A stretch of DNA of 64,000 bases from JAUIIK01 sp041390865. Its GTDB lineage: Bacteria; Chloroflexota; Chloroflexia; Thermomicrobiales; CFX8. The DNA lies in the NCBI GenBank assembly GCA_041390865.1, contig JAWKPC010000011.1:62001-126000 (forward strand), read 5' to 3'. The notes beneath the pieces are model-generated. The model was not told the origin of the DNA. It did no database searches and saw nothing but the letters and a program-made list of their open reading frames with translations. The position numbers and the translations under genes were made by a program. Positions 27,844-36,130 of the stretch are shown piece after piece (the stretch's first letter is position 1; every line of letters starts with the position of its first letter).

Positions 27844-28821
27844 ATGAAGAAGAATCGACGATCCAGACTGGCGGTTCGTTTCTCGTTCCTCGCGGTGCTG
27901 ATCCTCATCCTGGCTGCCTGTGGAGCGGCGGAGACTGATGACCCGACGGCGACGCCGGAGCCGGCTACCGCTGGCGCCGGTCAGGCAGGGGACGGCACGG
28001 CGATCGTTATCGGCAACGTCGACGCCAGCAATCCCGCTCAGAAGATCGAGGAGTTTCAACCGCTGGCGGATTACCTCGCCGCCAGCCTCGCGTCGTATGG
28101 CATCAGCGAGGGCCGCGTCGTCATCGCCCAGGACACGGCAGAGATGGCGCGGATGCTGACCGACGGAGAGGTAGACATCTATTTCGATGCTGCGATTCCG
28201 GCGCTCGATGTCTGTCAGGAGGCCGGCTGCACCTTTGCCCTTCGCCAGTGGAAGGGTGGGACGCCGGACCAGGCCGGCGTCTTCGTGACGACCAAGTCGG
28301 GCGGCGTGACCAGCCTGGAGGACCTGAAGGGCAAGGTCATCATGCTGGAACAGCCGCACTCGACCGTCGGCCATATCCTGCCGCTGGTGACGCTGGCCGA
28401 AGCGGGCATCGCCACCCGCTCCGTCAGCAGCCCGGAGGCGGATGTGGGCCCGGATGAGGTCGGCTTCTACGTCTCATCCGGTGGCCAGACGTCGATGAAC
28501 CTGCTGCTCAACGGCGAGATCGCGGCGCTGGCAATCGGCGACCGGGCTTACAAGCAGTTCTCTCCGGACGTTCAGGAACAGGTAATGATCCTCGCTGAAA
28601 CGGTCAGCGCTCCCAGCCAGCTGGTTGCGATACGGCCCGACCTCGATCCCGATCTGCGGGCGGAGATCATCAGCCTGATGGTCGGTCTGGATCAGACCGA
28701 TGAAGGCCGGCCGATCCTCAAGGGGATGCGCGAGACCGAGAAGTTCGAGGAGATGTCCCAGGATGCGATCGACCAGCTGCTCGAACTCTATGAGGTCGTG
28801 AAGCAGACGATCCAGAGCTAG
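27844..28821 (+). CDS. PhnD-type periplasmic binding lipoprotein
   Basis: This 325-residue protein from ATG 27844 (GAGGAGCAGG upstream) has a signal peptide and lipobox LAAC (C26). A binding domain of the phosphate/phosphonate/PhnD type follows: QPLADYLAASL, then DIYFDAAIPALDVC, SLEDLKGKVIMLEQPHSTVG and IAALAIGDRAYKQF. No permease or ATPase is nearby. Instead the histidine kinase starts eleven bases downstream, as in AioX/AioS-like sensor systems. The only cysteines in the mature domain are C124 and C129 (CQEAGC), placed close to the expected ligand pocket. I infer a sensory rather than transport role; the ligand is unknown. Confidence 0.88.
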   Translation: MKKNRRSRLAVRFSFLAVLILILAACGAAETDDPTATPEPATAGAGQAGDGTAIVIGNVDASNPAQKIEEFQPLADYLAASLASYGISEGRVVIAQDTAEMARMLTDGEVDIYFDAAIPALDVCQEAGCTFALRQWKGGTPDQAGVFVTTKSGGVTSLEDLKGKVIMLEQPHSTVGHILPLVTLAEAGIATRSVSSPEADVGPDEVGFYVSSGGQTSMNLLLNGEIAALAIGDRAYKQFSPDVQEQVMILAETVSAPSQLVAIRPDLDPDLRAEIISLMVGLDQTDEGRPILKGMRETEKFEEMSQDAIDQLLELYEVVKQTIQS

Positions 28822-28832
28822 CGGCGGTCGGG

Positions 28833-30251
28833 ATGCGGGACCGGCTGCGCGACTGGCTTCCGACCCGCTGGCGCATCGCGCCGATTCTGACCGTCACGAT
28901 GATCCTCCTGACGGTCAGCTTCATCGTGACGACGACGCTGCTCGACATCTCGCGGGCCCGGCGCATCTACCGGGAAGAGCTGCGCACTCGCGGCTGGAAC
29001 CTTGCCGGCCAGATGAACGATCTGCTGGCAGACCCGCTGTATCTCTCGAATGTCGAGGATGTCGAAAAGGTCGCGACTCTCGTTGCCAGCCAGACGGATA
29101 TCGAATACGTTCGCGTCTTCACCACCGACGGCGTCATCTTGACCGACACGTCGTTGAGCGGATTCCAGTCCCTCGGTGCCGAGGCTCCGGCGCTGGGGAT
29201 GCGAGCACTCGGTGAGGAACGTGGCATCGAGGAGTCAAACGGCGATCTGATCGAGATCGCCCAGCCGGTCACGATCGGCGGGCAGCCGATCGGCGGCGTC
29301 CAGATCGGACTGCGTAGCGACGTTCTCCAGAAGCAGGTTCGCGGGATCATCGTCGAACACCTGATCCAGGGCGGGATCCTGATCGTCATCGCCGGTGGCA
29401 TCGCCTATCTCATCGCTCGGGGCTTCTCCCGGCCGGTCCGGACGCTCGTCGCCGCGACCGACAGCATGTCCTCCGGCCAGCTCGATACCCGGGTCCGGAA
29501 CGTCCAGAGCGGCGAGCTCCAGATCCTCGCACGGTCGTTCAACGCCATGGCCGCCGAGCTTCAGGCGACGATCGCCGATCTCCAGGACTCCCGCAGGCGC
29601 ATCGTCGGCGTCCAGGAGGGCGTGCGCCGGGAGATCGCGACGCACTTGCATGGCCGCGTTCAGGCCCGGATGCTCGTCCTGCGGACCCAGCTCTACCGGA
29701 CGATGCGGGGTGGGTCCATCGGTTCCGATTCCTCGCCGGAAACAGAAGAACAGCTCCAGACGATCATCAGCCAGCTCGACGACCTGATTCAGAACGACAT
29801 CACCTCGCTGAGCCGTCGCCTTTATCCCTCGATCCTTCGGCGGGGGATGATCCCGGCCTTGCAGTCGCTGGCCGACCAATTCGAGCCATCGTTTGCCGTC
29901 AGGCTGGATGTCGACGAGCGCTTCCGCCAGATGGAGGAGGCCAATCGAGAAGCCGTCGCGGAACCGGTGAAGCTGGCCGCCTACCGGATCGCCGAGGATG
30001 CGTTGACCAACATCCTGAAACACGCCGGGGCAACGATGGCCCGCATCCGGCTGGACATCGAGCATGGCGAACAACTTCGCCTGACGATCGAAGACAATGG
30101 CAAGGGCTTCGAGGTCGAGGGCAGCGGCCGCGGGCTCGGCCTCGAAGCGATGCAGGACTACGCCAGCGCCGTCGGCGGAGCCTGCACGATCTGGAGCGCC
30201 CCAGGCCGGGGCACCACCGTGACCGTTCGCCTGCCGCTCGAGCACGAATAG
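28833..30251 (+). CDS. membrane sensor histidine kinase, HisKA_3/NarX-like
   Basis: This 472-residue protein has membrane helices at about 17-39 and 176-197 enclosing a 135-residue extracytoplasmic sensor. HAMP (about 198-250) and a dimerisation/phospho-acceptor helix follow. The acceptor segment is REIATHLHGRVQ (residues 267-278). H273 aligns with the family histidine, but the following acidic residue (HD) is glycine. The HATPase domain has the N-box DALTNILKHA, G1 DNGKGF and G2 GRGLGL. It is co-transcribed with the PhnD-type protein, and the NarL-type regulator at 39024 is the likely partner. The nuo-like operon begins 139 bases downstream. Confidence 0.9.
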   Translation: MRDRLRDWLPTRWRIAPILTVTMILLTVSFIVTTTLLDISRARRIYREELRTRGWNLAGQMNDLLADPLYLSNVEDVEKVATLVASQTDIEYVRVFTTDGVILTDTSLSGFQSLGAEAPALGMRALGEERGIEESNGDLIEIAQPVTIGGQPIGGVQIGLRSDVLQKQVRGIIVEHLIQGGILIVIAGGIAYLIARGFSRPVRTLVAATDSMSSGQLDTRVRNVQSGELQILARSFNAMAAELQATIADLQDSRRRIVGVQEGVRREIATHLHGRVQARMLVLRTQLYRTMRGGSIGSDSSPETEEQLQTIISQLDDLIQNDITSLSRRLYPSILRRGMIPALQSLADQFEPSFAVRLDVDERFRQMEEANREAVAEPVKLAAYRIAEDALTNILKHAGATMARIRLDIEHGEQLRLTIEDNGKGFEVEGSGRGLGLEAMQDYASAVGGACTIWSAPGRGTTVTVRLPLEHE

Positions 30252-30390
30252 ATCCAGATCTGGCCCGCCGCCTCGTGTGGGGATATAGCAATCATGCCTA
30301 TGTATCGGGTACTCTCGAATATCGCTTGATTCTTCGCGATGCTGGAAGGCCGACCGCGCACCCCGTTTTGGAGTACCGGAAGGGCACACC

Positions 30391-30753
30391 ATGAATCCAC
30401 TCGTCCAGTACGGTCTGCTCCTCGGGATAGCCCTGAGCACGGCCGGTCTGGTGGCGATGATCTATCTGATCGCCCGTTCGTTCGGAAAGACTCGTGAGGA
30501 GCCGGGCAAGGACGTCCCATTTACCGGAGGCACCTTCTCTCCCAAGCCTGTCTGGGCGCGCTACCACGCGCACTACTACGGCTTCGCATTGCTCTTCCTC
30601 GCGTTCGACATGGAGATGGCCTACATGTACCCCTGGGCGGTCGTCTTTCAGGAGGTCGGAGTCTCCGCTCTGGCCGACATGGGCGTATTTCTGACGATTC
30701 TCTTCCTCGGGCTCCTCTACGGGTGGAGCCAGGGGGCGTTGAAACGCCAGTGA
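30391..30753 (+). CDS. nuoA: NuoA-like subunit of a complex I-related machine
   Basis: This 120-residue protein has three helices. The family core YYGFALLFLAFDMEMAYMYP keeps the acidic pair of helix 2 (FDMEMAY). The loop after helix 1, normally YECG and close to the quinone tunnel, reads VPFTGGTFSP, so the conserved cysteine is lost. GGAAGGG nine bases before the ATG is a good ribosome binding site. It is the first gene of a tight operon, and its stop overlaps the next start by four bases (GTGA). It would sit in the cytoplasmic membrane with NuoH and NuoJK. Confidence 0.92.
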   Translation: MNPLVQYGLLLGIALSTAGLVAMIYLIARSFGKTREEPGKDVPFTGGTFSPKPVWARYHAHYYGFALLFLAFDMEMAYMYPWAVVFQEVGVSALADMGVFLTILFLGLLYGWSQGALKRQ

Positions 30754-32525
30754 TCACCGGAACCCGGCAAGCTCATCCGTCATTCCTCCGCCGGCTGGTC
30801 AGCCGGGTGCTGGCTATCGAGCGTCGGGCGTTCGTCGTTCCCGAAGCGGCGCTCGCCGCCGGTCGAGGTCTGGATCTGGAAGCGGCCGGCCTATCGCTCG
30901 TTTCGACGCCCCGGCACGCGAGCGTGCTGGTCGTCGTTGACGATCTGCCGCCGGACCTCGCCCGCGCCGCGGCGGTCGTTTACGCTCAGATGCCCAGACC
31001 GCGCTGGATTCTGTCGGTCGGGACGCCTCTGCCGGAACAGCTTCCGCCTGCCGACCTCACCGTCGACGCCGAGCAGGCCGTGCTGGCCGAGGGAGTAGCC
31101 GAGCTGGGCAGGTTGATGAGAATGGGGGCGTTCGGTAGTCAGGCAGAAGACTTCGTCGCGGAGCAGCTTGTTACCAGGAGCCAGTACACCTGCCCGATGC
31201 ATCCCGAGGTTGTCCAGGATGAACCGGGGACCTGCCCGAAGTGCGGCATGGACCTCGTTCCGCAGGAGACTTCTGGAGACTCCGGCGAACATGCCCACCA
31301 TCACGGAGATGGCGAGATGGACCATCAGGGCGGCGAGCGCCATGGCCACGGCAACCACGAGCACGGTGGCGATGACTCCAGCGACGAACATGAGATGGAC
31401 CATGGCGGCGGCATGGAACACTCCGGCCACGAGGGCCACGAGGGCCACGAGGGCCACGAGGGCCACGAGGGCCACGAGGGCCACGAGGGCCACGAGGGCC
31501 ACGGCGGCGGCGGATTCATGTCGATGGTCGCGATGACCAGGGACATGCCGCGCAGCCCCGACGGTCTCGCGATGGAGCGATTCGAGGCCCCATACGGGCC
31601 GCTCTACCCCGGCTTGCCGGCCGGCCTGAATCTGACCCTCACGCTTGACGGCGATGCCGTCGCCGATTCCCGGATCAGCGCCGGCAATACTCGGATCGAC
31701 GATCTGCTCGGGCTGCCCTCCCCGCTTGACGAATTCGCGGACCGGCTCTCCCGGGTCGATCGTCTCGCGCCGGCAGCCTATCGAGTTCTCGGCTTGCGGG
31801 CGATTGAGGACAGCGGCGCGCTTGACCGGAACGATCAGATGGCTCGCCATTCCACGTCGGTTCTCGAACGCCAGCGGATCGCCAGCCACCTCATCTGGCT
31901 CTCCCGATTCGGGATGCTCCTCGGGCTTCCCTGGCTCGGGACCGAAGCCGTCTCGCTGGCGGCCCGGTTCCAGCGCAACCCCGGCGCGTTGCCGGTCGAG
32001 TCGCTCGAAGATCTCGTTGGCCGGGTGCGCCGCACGCCGCTTCTGAATCGACGGCTATCCGGCATCGGGACGCTGTCCGAAGACCTTCTCTCCCACGCGA
32101 CGGGTCCGAACCAGCGGGCCGGTGGAGTGGTCCGGGATAGCCGGACCGAGGACCCTCTGCTCGCAGACCTCGGATTTACCGCTGCCTCGCATGACGCTGC
32201 CGATGCCTACGGCCGGCTGGCGGTCCGCCTCGATGAGATTCTCGAGAGTCTCCGGCTGGTCCGGGAGCTGGGTGATATTCCCGCCCCGGATCTCCGGTTC
32301 GGAAGCCCGGACAAACGAACTGCTCAGGCAACCGTCGAATCGCCGCGCGGCACGGCCTCAGTAAGGATCGACATCGAACAGAACCTGGTGTCGAAGGTCA
32401 GCCTGGAAGCTCCATCATCCGCCCACCTGGAACTGGCCAGGCCGGCCATTCAGCAGCTTGAGGTCGCGGATGCTCTGGTGACGATCGTCTCGCTCGATCT
32501 CTCCCCCTGGGAGATCGGCCTGTGA
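30750..32525 (+). CDS. NuoB-like/heavy-metal-binding/NuoD-like fusion protein
   Basis: The protein has 591 residues from GTG 30750. Residues about 20-125 align with NuoB (RHASVLVVVDDLPPDLARAA, then YAQMPRPRWILSVGTP), but every cluster N2 cysteine is gone; MGSC has become VGTP. Residues 146-171 are a heavy-metal-binding domain (YTCPMHPEVV, then GTCPKCGMDLVP). A His/Gly/Glu-rich stretch (180-255) with eight exact HEG units follows. The remainder resembles NuoD/hydrogenase large subunit: PDGLAMERFEAPYGPLYPGL, DLVGRVRRTPLLNRRLSGIG, and C-terminal VESPRGTASVRID and IVSLDLSPWEIGL. The terminal cysteine motif of hydrogenases is absent. GTGA overlaps join it to nuoA and nuoH. It probably forms the cytoplasmic cap of the membrane arm; a redox role is doubtful. 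Confidence 0.85.
   Translation: MITGTRQAHPSFLRRLVSRVLAIERRAFVVPEAALAAGRGLDLEAAGLSLVSTPRHASVLVVVDDLPPDLARAAAVVYAQMPRPRWILSVGTPLPEQLPPADLTVDAEQAVLAEGVAELGRLMRMGAFGSQAEDFVAEQLVTRSQYTCPMHPEVVQDEPGTCPKCGMDLVPQETSGDSGEHAHHHGDGEMDHQGGERHGHGNHEHGGDDSSDEHEMDHGGGMEHSGHEGHEGHEGHEGHEGHEGHEGHEGHGGGGFMSMVAMTRDMPRSPDGLAMERFEAPYGPLYPGLPAGLNLTLTLDGDAVADSRISAGNTRIDDLLGLPSPLDEFADRLSRVDRLAPAAYRVLGLRAIEDSGALDRNDQMARHSTSVLERQRIASHLIWLSRFGMLLGLPWLGTEAVSLAARFQRNPGALPVESLEDLVGRVRRTPLLNRRLSGIGTLSEDLLSHATGPNQRAGGVVRDSRTEDPLLADLGFTAASHDAADAYGRLAVRLDEILESLRLVRELGDIPAPDLRFGSPDKRTAQATVESPRGTASVRIDIEQNLVSKVSLEAPSSAHLELARPAIQQLEVADALVTIVSLDLSPWEIGL
31428..31499 (+). repeat. eight perfect 9-bp tandem repeats encoding His-Glu-Gly
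   Basis: CACGAGGGC is repeated eight times without a single change, inside the His-rich part of the NuoB/NuoD-like fusion. The uniform codon use points to recent slippage expansion, so copy number may vary between strains. Confidence 0.97.
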
Positions 32526-33412
32526 GCGTGCTCTGGTCGGCGATATTTCTCATGGGCGGCGCCTACGTCATCGCCGTTCTCGAATCCTGGTTCATGACGA
32601 GCCGTTTCCGCTGGCTGGCGCCGGTGGCGGGATTGGGCGAGCTTGCGAAGGAACCGGTCATCCCGCGATTGTCCGACCGCGTCTTCTACGAGTCAGCGCC
32701 GCTGATACTGTTGACCGTCCCGCTACTCGGATTTGCCGTCCTACCGCTCACGCCCGGCGTCATCGTGACCGATCTGGCGACCGGCGCGCTCTTCCTGAAC
32801 GCCGCGCTGGCCTATGTGCTGGTCGCGCTGGTCATGGCGGGCTGGGGCTCTCACGGGGCCTATGCGATGGTGGCGGGCTGGCGCTTTCTGGGGCAGTTCG
32901 TCGGTTACGGGATGCTCGTCGTGATGCCGATCGCCGCCGTTGCCATGCGGGCGCAATCGCTGTCGACCACCGAGATCGTGCGGTCCCAGGAAGCTCTCTG
33001 GAATGCGGTTTTCCAGCCGATGGGCCTGCTCGTATTTCTACCGGCGACGATGGCGCTCGGCTTCATGCCGCCAATCGACCTCCCCGTCGCTCCCGGCGAG
33101 CTCGCCGGTGGCGTGAGCGGCGAGTACACCGGCCCGCGGTTGACGATCTTCCGGCTCGGGCGGCTGGTGCTGGTGGTAACGCTGGCAACCGCCGTCACCG
33201 TCTTCTTTCTCGGCGGCTGGCTGGGGCCGGTCCTGCCGGCGATAGCCTGGACGTCGATCAAGGTGACCGGCGTCGTCGCGCTGATGCTCGCCGCCGGCCG
33301 CTACGTCCCCCGCCTGCGGGAGGAGCAGGTTCTGATGTGGTCCTGGAAATTTGGAATCCCGGTCGCGCTGGCCAATATTTTCTGGGTCGGCGTCATCTTG
33401 CTGGCGGTGTAG
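32522..33412 (+). CDS. nuoH: NuoH-like subunit
   Basis: The 296 residues form about eight helices. GELAGGVSGEYTGPRLTIF matches the NuoH signature ElvaGfxtEYSG, which lines the quinone chamber. At the N-terminus the usual ERK-x-x-GRxQxRxGPN loop is replaced by LESWFMTSRFRWLAPVAGLG, though KEP remains. The quinone-entry loop is therefore degenerate. The protein is about 30 residues shorter than usual. The GTG start overlaps the previous stop. It would anchor the NuoB/D-like fusion to the membrane arm. Confidence 0.9.
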   Translation: MSVLWSAIFLMGGAYVIAVLESWFMTSRFRWLAPVAGLGELAKEPVIPRLSDRVFYESAPLILLTVPLLGFAVLPLTPGVIVTDLATGALFLNAALAYVLVALVMAGWGSHGAYAMVAGWRFLGQFVGYGMLVVMPIAAVAMRAQSLSTTEIVRSQEALWNAVFQPMGLLVFLPATMALGFMPPIDLPVAPGELAGGVSGEYTGPRLTIFRLGRLVLVVTLATAVTVFFLGGWLGPVLPAIAWTSIKVTGVVALMLAAGRYVPRLREEQVLMWSWKFGIPVALANIFWVGVILLAV

Positions 33413-33414
33413 CG

Positions 33415-33915
33415 ATGGGGCAGCTCATAGCGATAACCGTGTTCGGCCTGATCGCGCTCGGCTTCGGAGCGACCGTCTTCCGGACCTCGTCGATGGTCCG
33501 TTCGGCGCTGGCGCTGCTCGGCTCGATGGTGGCGATCGGCCTGATGTTTCTGACCCTCGAAGCGGAGTTCCTCGGCGTCCTCCAGATCATGATGATGGCC
33601 GGCGAGATGACGATCATGGCCATCTTCATGGTCATGTACATGATGGATCCGGGCGGTCTGGGGCAGATGGACATGAGCCACCAGAAGCGCTTTTCGAAGG
33701 CCGCCGGTGTAGTCGCGTTCCTCGCGGCGGCAGCGATGATCCTTCTCGTCGACTGGGGCGATACGGTCGACGAGGTGCCGGCGCCGGATGTCCAGGTCCA
33801 CAACCTCGGCCTCGAGTTGATGGGGCGCTCGCTGCTGATTTTCGAAGCGGCGGGCACGTCGATTCTCGTCGCGATGATCGCCGCGACGGCGGTCGCGATT
33901 GCGAGGCGCGAATGA
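33415..33915 (+). CDS. nuoJ: NuoJ-like subunit
   Basis: The protein has 166 residues from ATG 33415, two bases after the nuoH stop; the longer open frame upstream is nuoH antiframe. Five helices are predicted. The third contains the family block FLGVLQIMMMAGEMTIMAIF, in which the NuoJ pi-bulge tyrosine position is methionine-rich here. MYMMDPG and several other methionines make it unusually Met-rich. The stop overlaps the nuoK start (ATGA). Confidence 0.88.
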   Translation: MGQLIAITVFGLIALGFGATVFRTSSMVRSALALLGSMVAIGLMFLTLEAEFLGVLQIMMMAGEMTIMAIFMVMYMMDPGGLGQMDMSHQKRFSKAAGVVAFLAAAAMILLVDWGDTVDEVPAPDVQVHNLGLELMGRSLLIFEAAGTSILVAMIAATAVAIARRE

Positions 33916-34220
33916 CTGTCCTGATCGTTGCCCTGATCGTCGGAGCCGGACTCTTCGGAATCGGGCTGTACGGGGCCCTAAGCCAGACCAACATGGTCAT
34001 GATCATGATGGGCGTTGAACTCATGCTCGGAGCATCGATGCTGAACCTCGTCGCTTACTGGCGCTACCTCCACCCCGAGGCGTACGACGGCCAGGTCTTC
34101 GTGCTCGTCGTGATGACCGTGATGGCGGTCGAGGCTGCGGTCGGGTTCGGGATCGCGACTGGACGGTTCCGCGACAAGGGGTCGGTCGAGATGGAAGAGG
34201 CGGTGGATCTCAAAGGATGA
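33912..34220 (+). CDS. nuoK: NuoK-like subunit
   Basis: This 102-residue, three-helix protein has GLYGALSQTNMVMIMMGVEL, which holds the helix-2 glutamate essential for proton transfer (the E in GVEL). A second acidic site lies in helix 3 (VMAVEAAVG). These correspond to the two conserved NuoK glutamates, so the ion path in this subunit looks intact. It overlaps nuoJ and nuoL by four bases each. Confidence 0.92.
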   Translation: MTVLIVALIVGAGLFGIGLYGALSQTNMVMIMMGVELMLGASMLNLVAYWRYLHPEAYDGQVFVLVVMTVMAVEAAVGFGIATGRFRDKGSVEMEEAVDLKG

Positions 34221-36106
34221 CCCTCACGACGCTCGGGCTGATCGCACCATTGATTGCCGCGGCCCTGATTCTGTCGCTCCGGCGCTGGCCGGCGGCGATC
34301 GCGCTGCTTGGTGTGGCGATCGCCGGGGTTGTCGCGGCGGTCAATGTCGCGCGGGTCGATGACGGCGCCAGCATCTCCGGGTCGTTCGGCGGACTTCCCG
34401 GCCATCCACTCTGGATCGACGTCACACCATTGACCGCGGCGCTGGCGTTGACCGTGGTTACCACCGGATTTCTGGTGCTGGTCTACGCCGTCGGTTACAT
34501 GGCCGAGTATCGGGATCACGTCCGCTTCTACAGCCAGATGACCTTCTTTATCGGCGCGATGCAGCTGCTGGTCCTGGCCGGTGACTGGATTCTCTTCGTC
34601 GCGACCTGGGAGCTGATCGCGCTGGCATCGTATCTGCTCATTGCCTTCGAGTTCAGCGACCGGTCGGCGGGTTGGGCCGGAACGCGCGCCTTTCTCACGA
34701 CCCGGGTCAGCGATCTCGGGCTTTACCTCGGCGTCATCCTTCTGATCAACGAAGCGGGCTCGATCCGTATACCGGCAGGGGTGGAGGCTGGCGGGGATAA
34801 CGCTTCGATCGCCGCCCTGCTGCTGCTCGTGGGGGCGATGGGGAAAGCGGCTCAGGTGCCGTTTCAACGCTGGTTGGAAGAAGCCATGGCCGGACCGACG
34901 CCGGTATCGGCGCTGCTGCACTCGGCCACCCTCGTGGCGGCCGGAGTGATCCTGCTCGTCCGCGCATTCCCGCTCTTCAGCCCGAACGTCCTGATCGTCA
35001 TCGGCCTGGTCGGCGGTGTGACGACCGTCGTGACCGGCTTGATCGCGCTGCAGGAGGGCGACCTGAAGCGCATGCTCGCCGCCTCGACGTCGAGCCAGCT
35101 GGCGCTGATGCTGGTCGCGATCGGCGCCGGTTCCTGGGCGGCGGCGGTCGTCCACCTGGTCGCCCATGCGGCGATGAAGAGCGCGCTCTTTCTCGGCGCC
35201 GGGATCTTCCAGCATGCGCGCGAGTCGACTGCCTTCGATGATCTCAGGGGTATCGGCCGGGGACAGCGGAAAGCGTTCGCCGGATTTGCCGTCGCCGGGC
35301 TCGCCCTGGCCGGGGTACCGCCGCTGGTCGGTTTCTGGTCGAAGGAAGCGATCGTCACGGTGTCGATAGAGGCGGGTCACGCCTGGCTTTTCGCGTCGGC
35401 GGCGCTGGCCGGAACGGCGCTGACCGGAGCCTATATCGGCCGGGGGCTGCGGCTACTCTGGTTTGGCGAATCCGAGCACGAATCGCCCGCCGGCCTATCG
35501 TGGATGCTGGCCGGGTTGGCGGCCACTTCCGGTGCCACGGTCGTGCTGGCGGCCGGTGTACGGCCGTTCGAGAGCTACCTCGACGCGCACATACCGATCC
35601 ACGTCGCGACCGTCGTCCTCAGTATCCTGGCGACCGGTCTCGGCCTCGCTGGCGGCTGGCTCGTCGCGACGGAGGAGCGTCGCTCCGTGCTGGAGCCGAT
35701 CGATGCCGTCCGGGCGCGTCTGACTGGCCTACAGCAGCCGCTCGTCATCGAGCCTGCCCTGCGGCTCGCAGCAAGCTGCGATCGAGTCGATACCTGGCTC
35801 CAGCGCAGGGTCGAGTCCGTCGGTTCGGCGAGCCTGTATCTCTCCGGCCTCGTCCAGCGGGTGGATGACCGCGACCATGCCGGTGTCGAGGCCACCGGCA
35901 GGGCTGCGATGTCGACCGGATGGCTGACCCGCCGTACCGATGACGACGGGATCGACCGCTTCATCGCCTGGATCGTTGCCGATGTCCGGAAGCTCGGCGG
36001 AAGAGCGCGAGAGATCCAGACGGGACTCATATCCAGAGAGCTGGCCTATTCGGCCGCCGCCGTCGTCGTGCTGGTCGCGATCCTACTGGGCGCGGGCTGG
36101 TCTTGA
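34217..36106 (+). CDS. nuoL: NuoL-like antiporter-type subunit
   Basis: The 629 residues include about 14-16 helices and a long lateral C-terminal region ending in a final helix (LAYSAAAVVVLVAIL). The helix-5 glutamate lies in FVATWELIALASYLL, and the helix-7 lysine in GAMGKAAQVPFQRWLEEAM. AGPTPVSALLHSATLVAAG is the family signature, and the broken-helix histidine region VVHLVAHAAMKSALFLGAG is kept. All elements of a Mrp-type antiporter subunit are present. The extended linker (about 480-600), poor in hydrophobic residues, is unusually long between the last two helices. Confidence 0.95.
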   Translation: MTLTTLGLIAPLIAAALILSLRRWPAAIALLGVAIAGVVAAVNVARVDDGASISGSFGGLPGHPLWIDVTPLTAALALTVVTTGFLVLVYAVGYMAEYRDHVRFYSQMTFFIGAMQLLVLAGDWILFVATWELIALASYLLIAFEFSDRSAGWAGTRAFLTTRVSDLGLYLGVILLINEAGSIRIPAGVEAGGDNASIAALLLLVGAMGKAAQVPFQRWLEEAMAGPTPVSALLHSATLVAAGVILLVRAFPLFSPNVLIVIGLVGGVTTVVTGLIALQEGDLKRMLAASTSSQLALMLVAIGAGSWAAAVVHLVAHAAMKSALFLGAGIFQHARESTAFDDLRGIGRGQRKAFAGFAVAGLALAGVPPLVGFWSKEAIVTVSIEAGHAWLFASAALAGTALTGAYIGRGLRLLWFGESEHESPAGLSWMLAGLAATSGATVVLAAGVRPFESYLDAHIPIHVATVVLSILATGLGLAGGWLVATEERRSVLEPIDAVRARLTGLQQPLVIEPALRLAASCDRVDTWLQRRVESVGSASLYLSGLVQRVDDRDHAGVEATGRAAMSTGWLTRRTDDDGIDRFIAWIVADVRKLGGRAREIQTGLISRELAYSAAAVVVLVAILLGAGWS

Positions 36107-36130
36107 TCCGAATATTCAGGAGGCAATAGC

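Noticed and set aside
30723..30749. Upstream ATG start for the NuoB/D-like fusion
   Set aside because: It lies inside nuoA; the GTG at 30750 gives the 4-base overlap seen at most other junctions of the operon.
31428..31499. Short-unit repeat considered as a CRISPR array
   Set aside because: The unit is 9 bp with no spacers and lies in frame inside a coding region.
34064..35380. 438-codon minus-strand frame
   Set aside because: Antisense to nuoL; extremely rich in D, R, Q and H as expected for a shadow.
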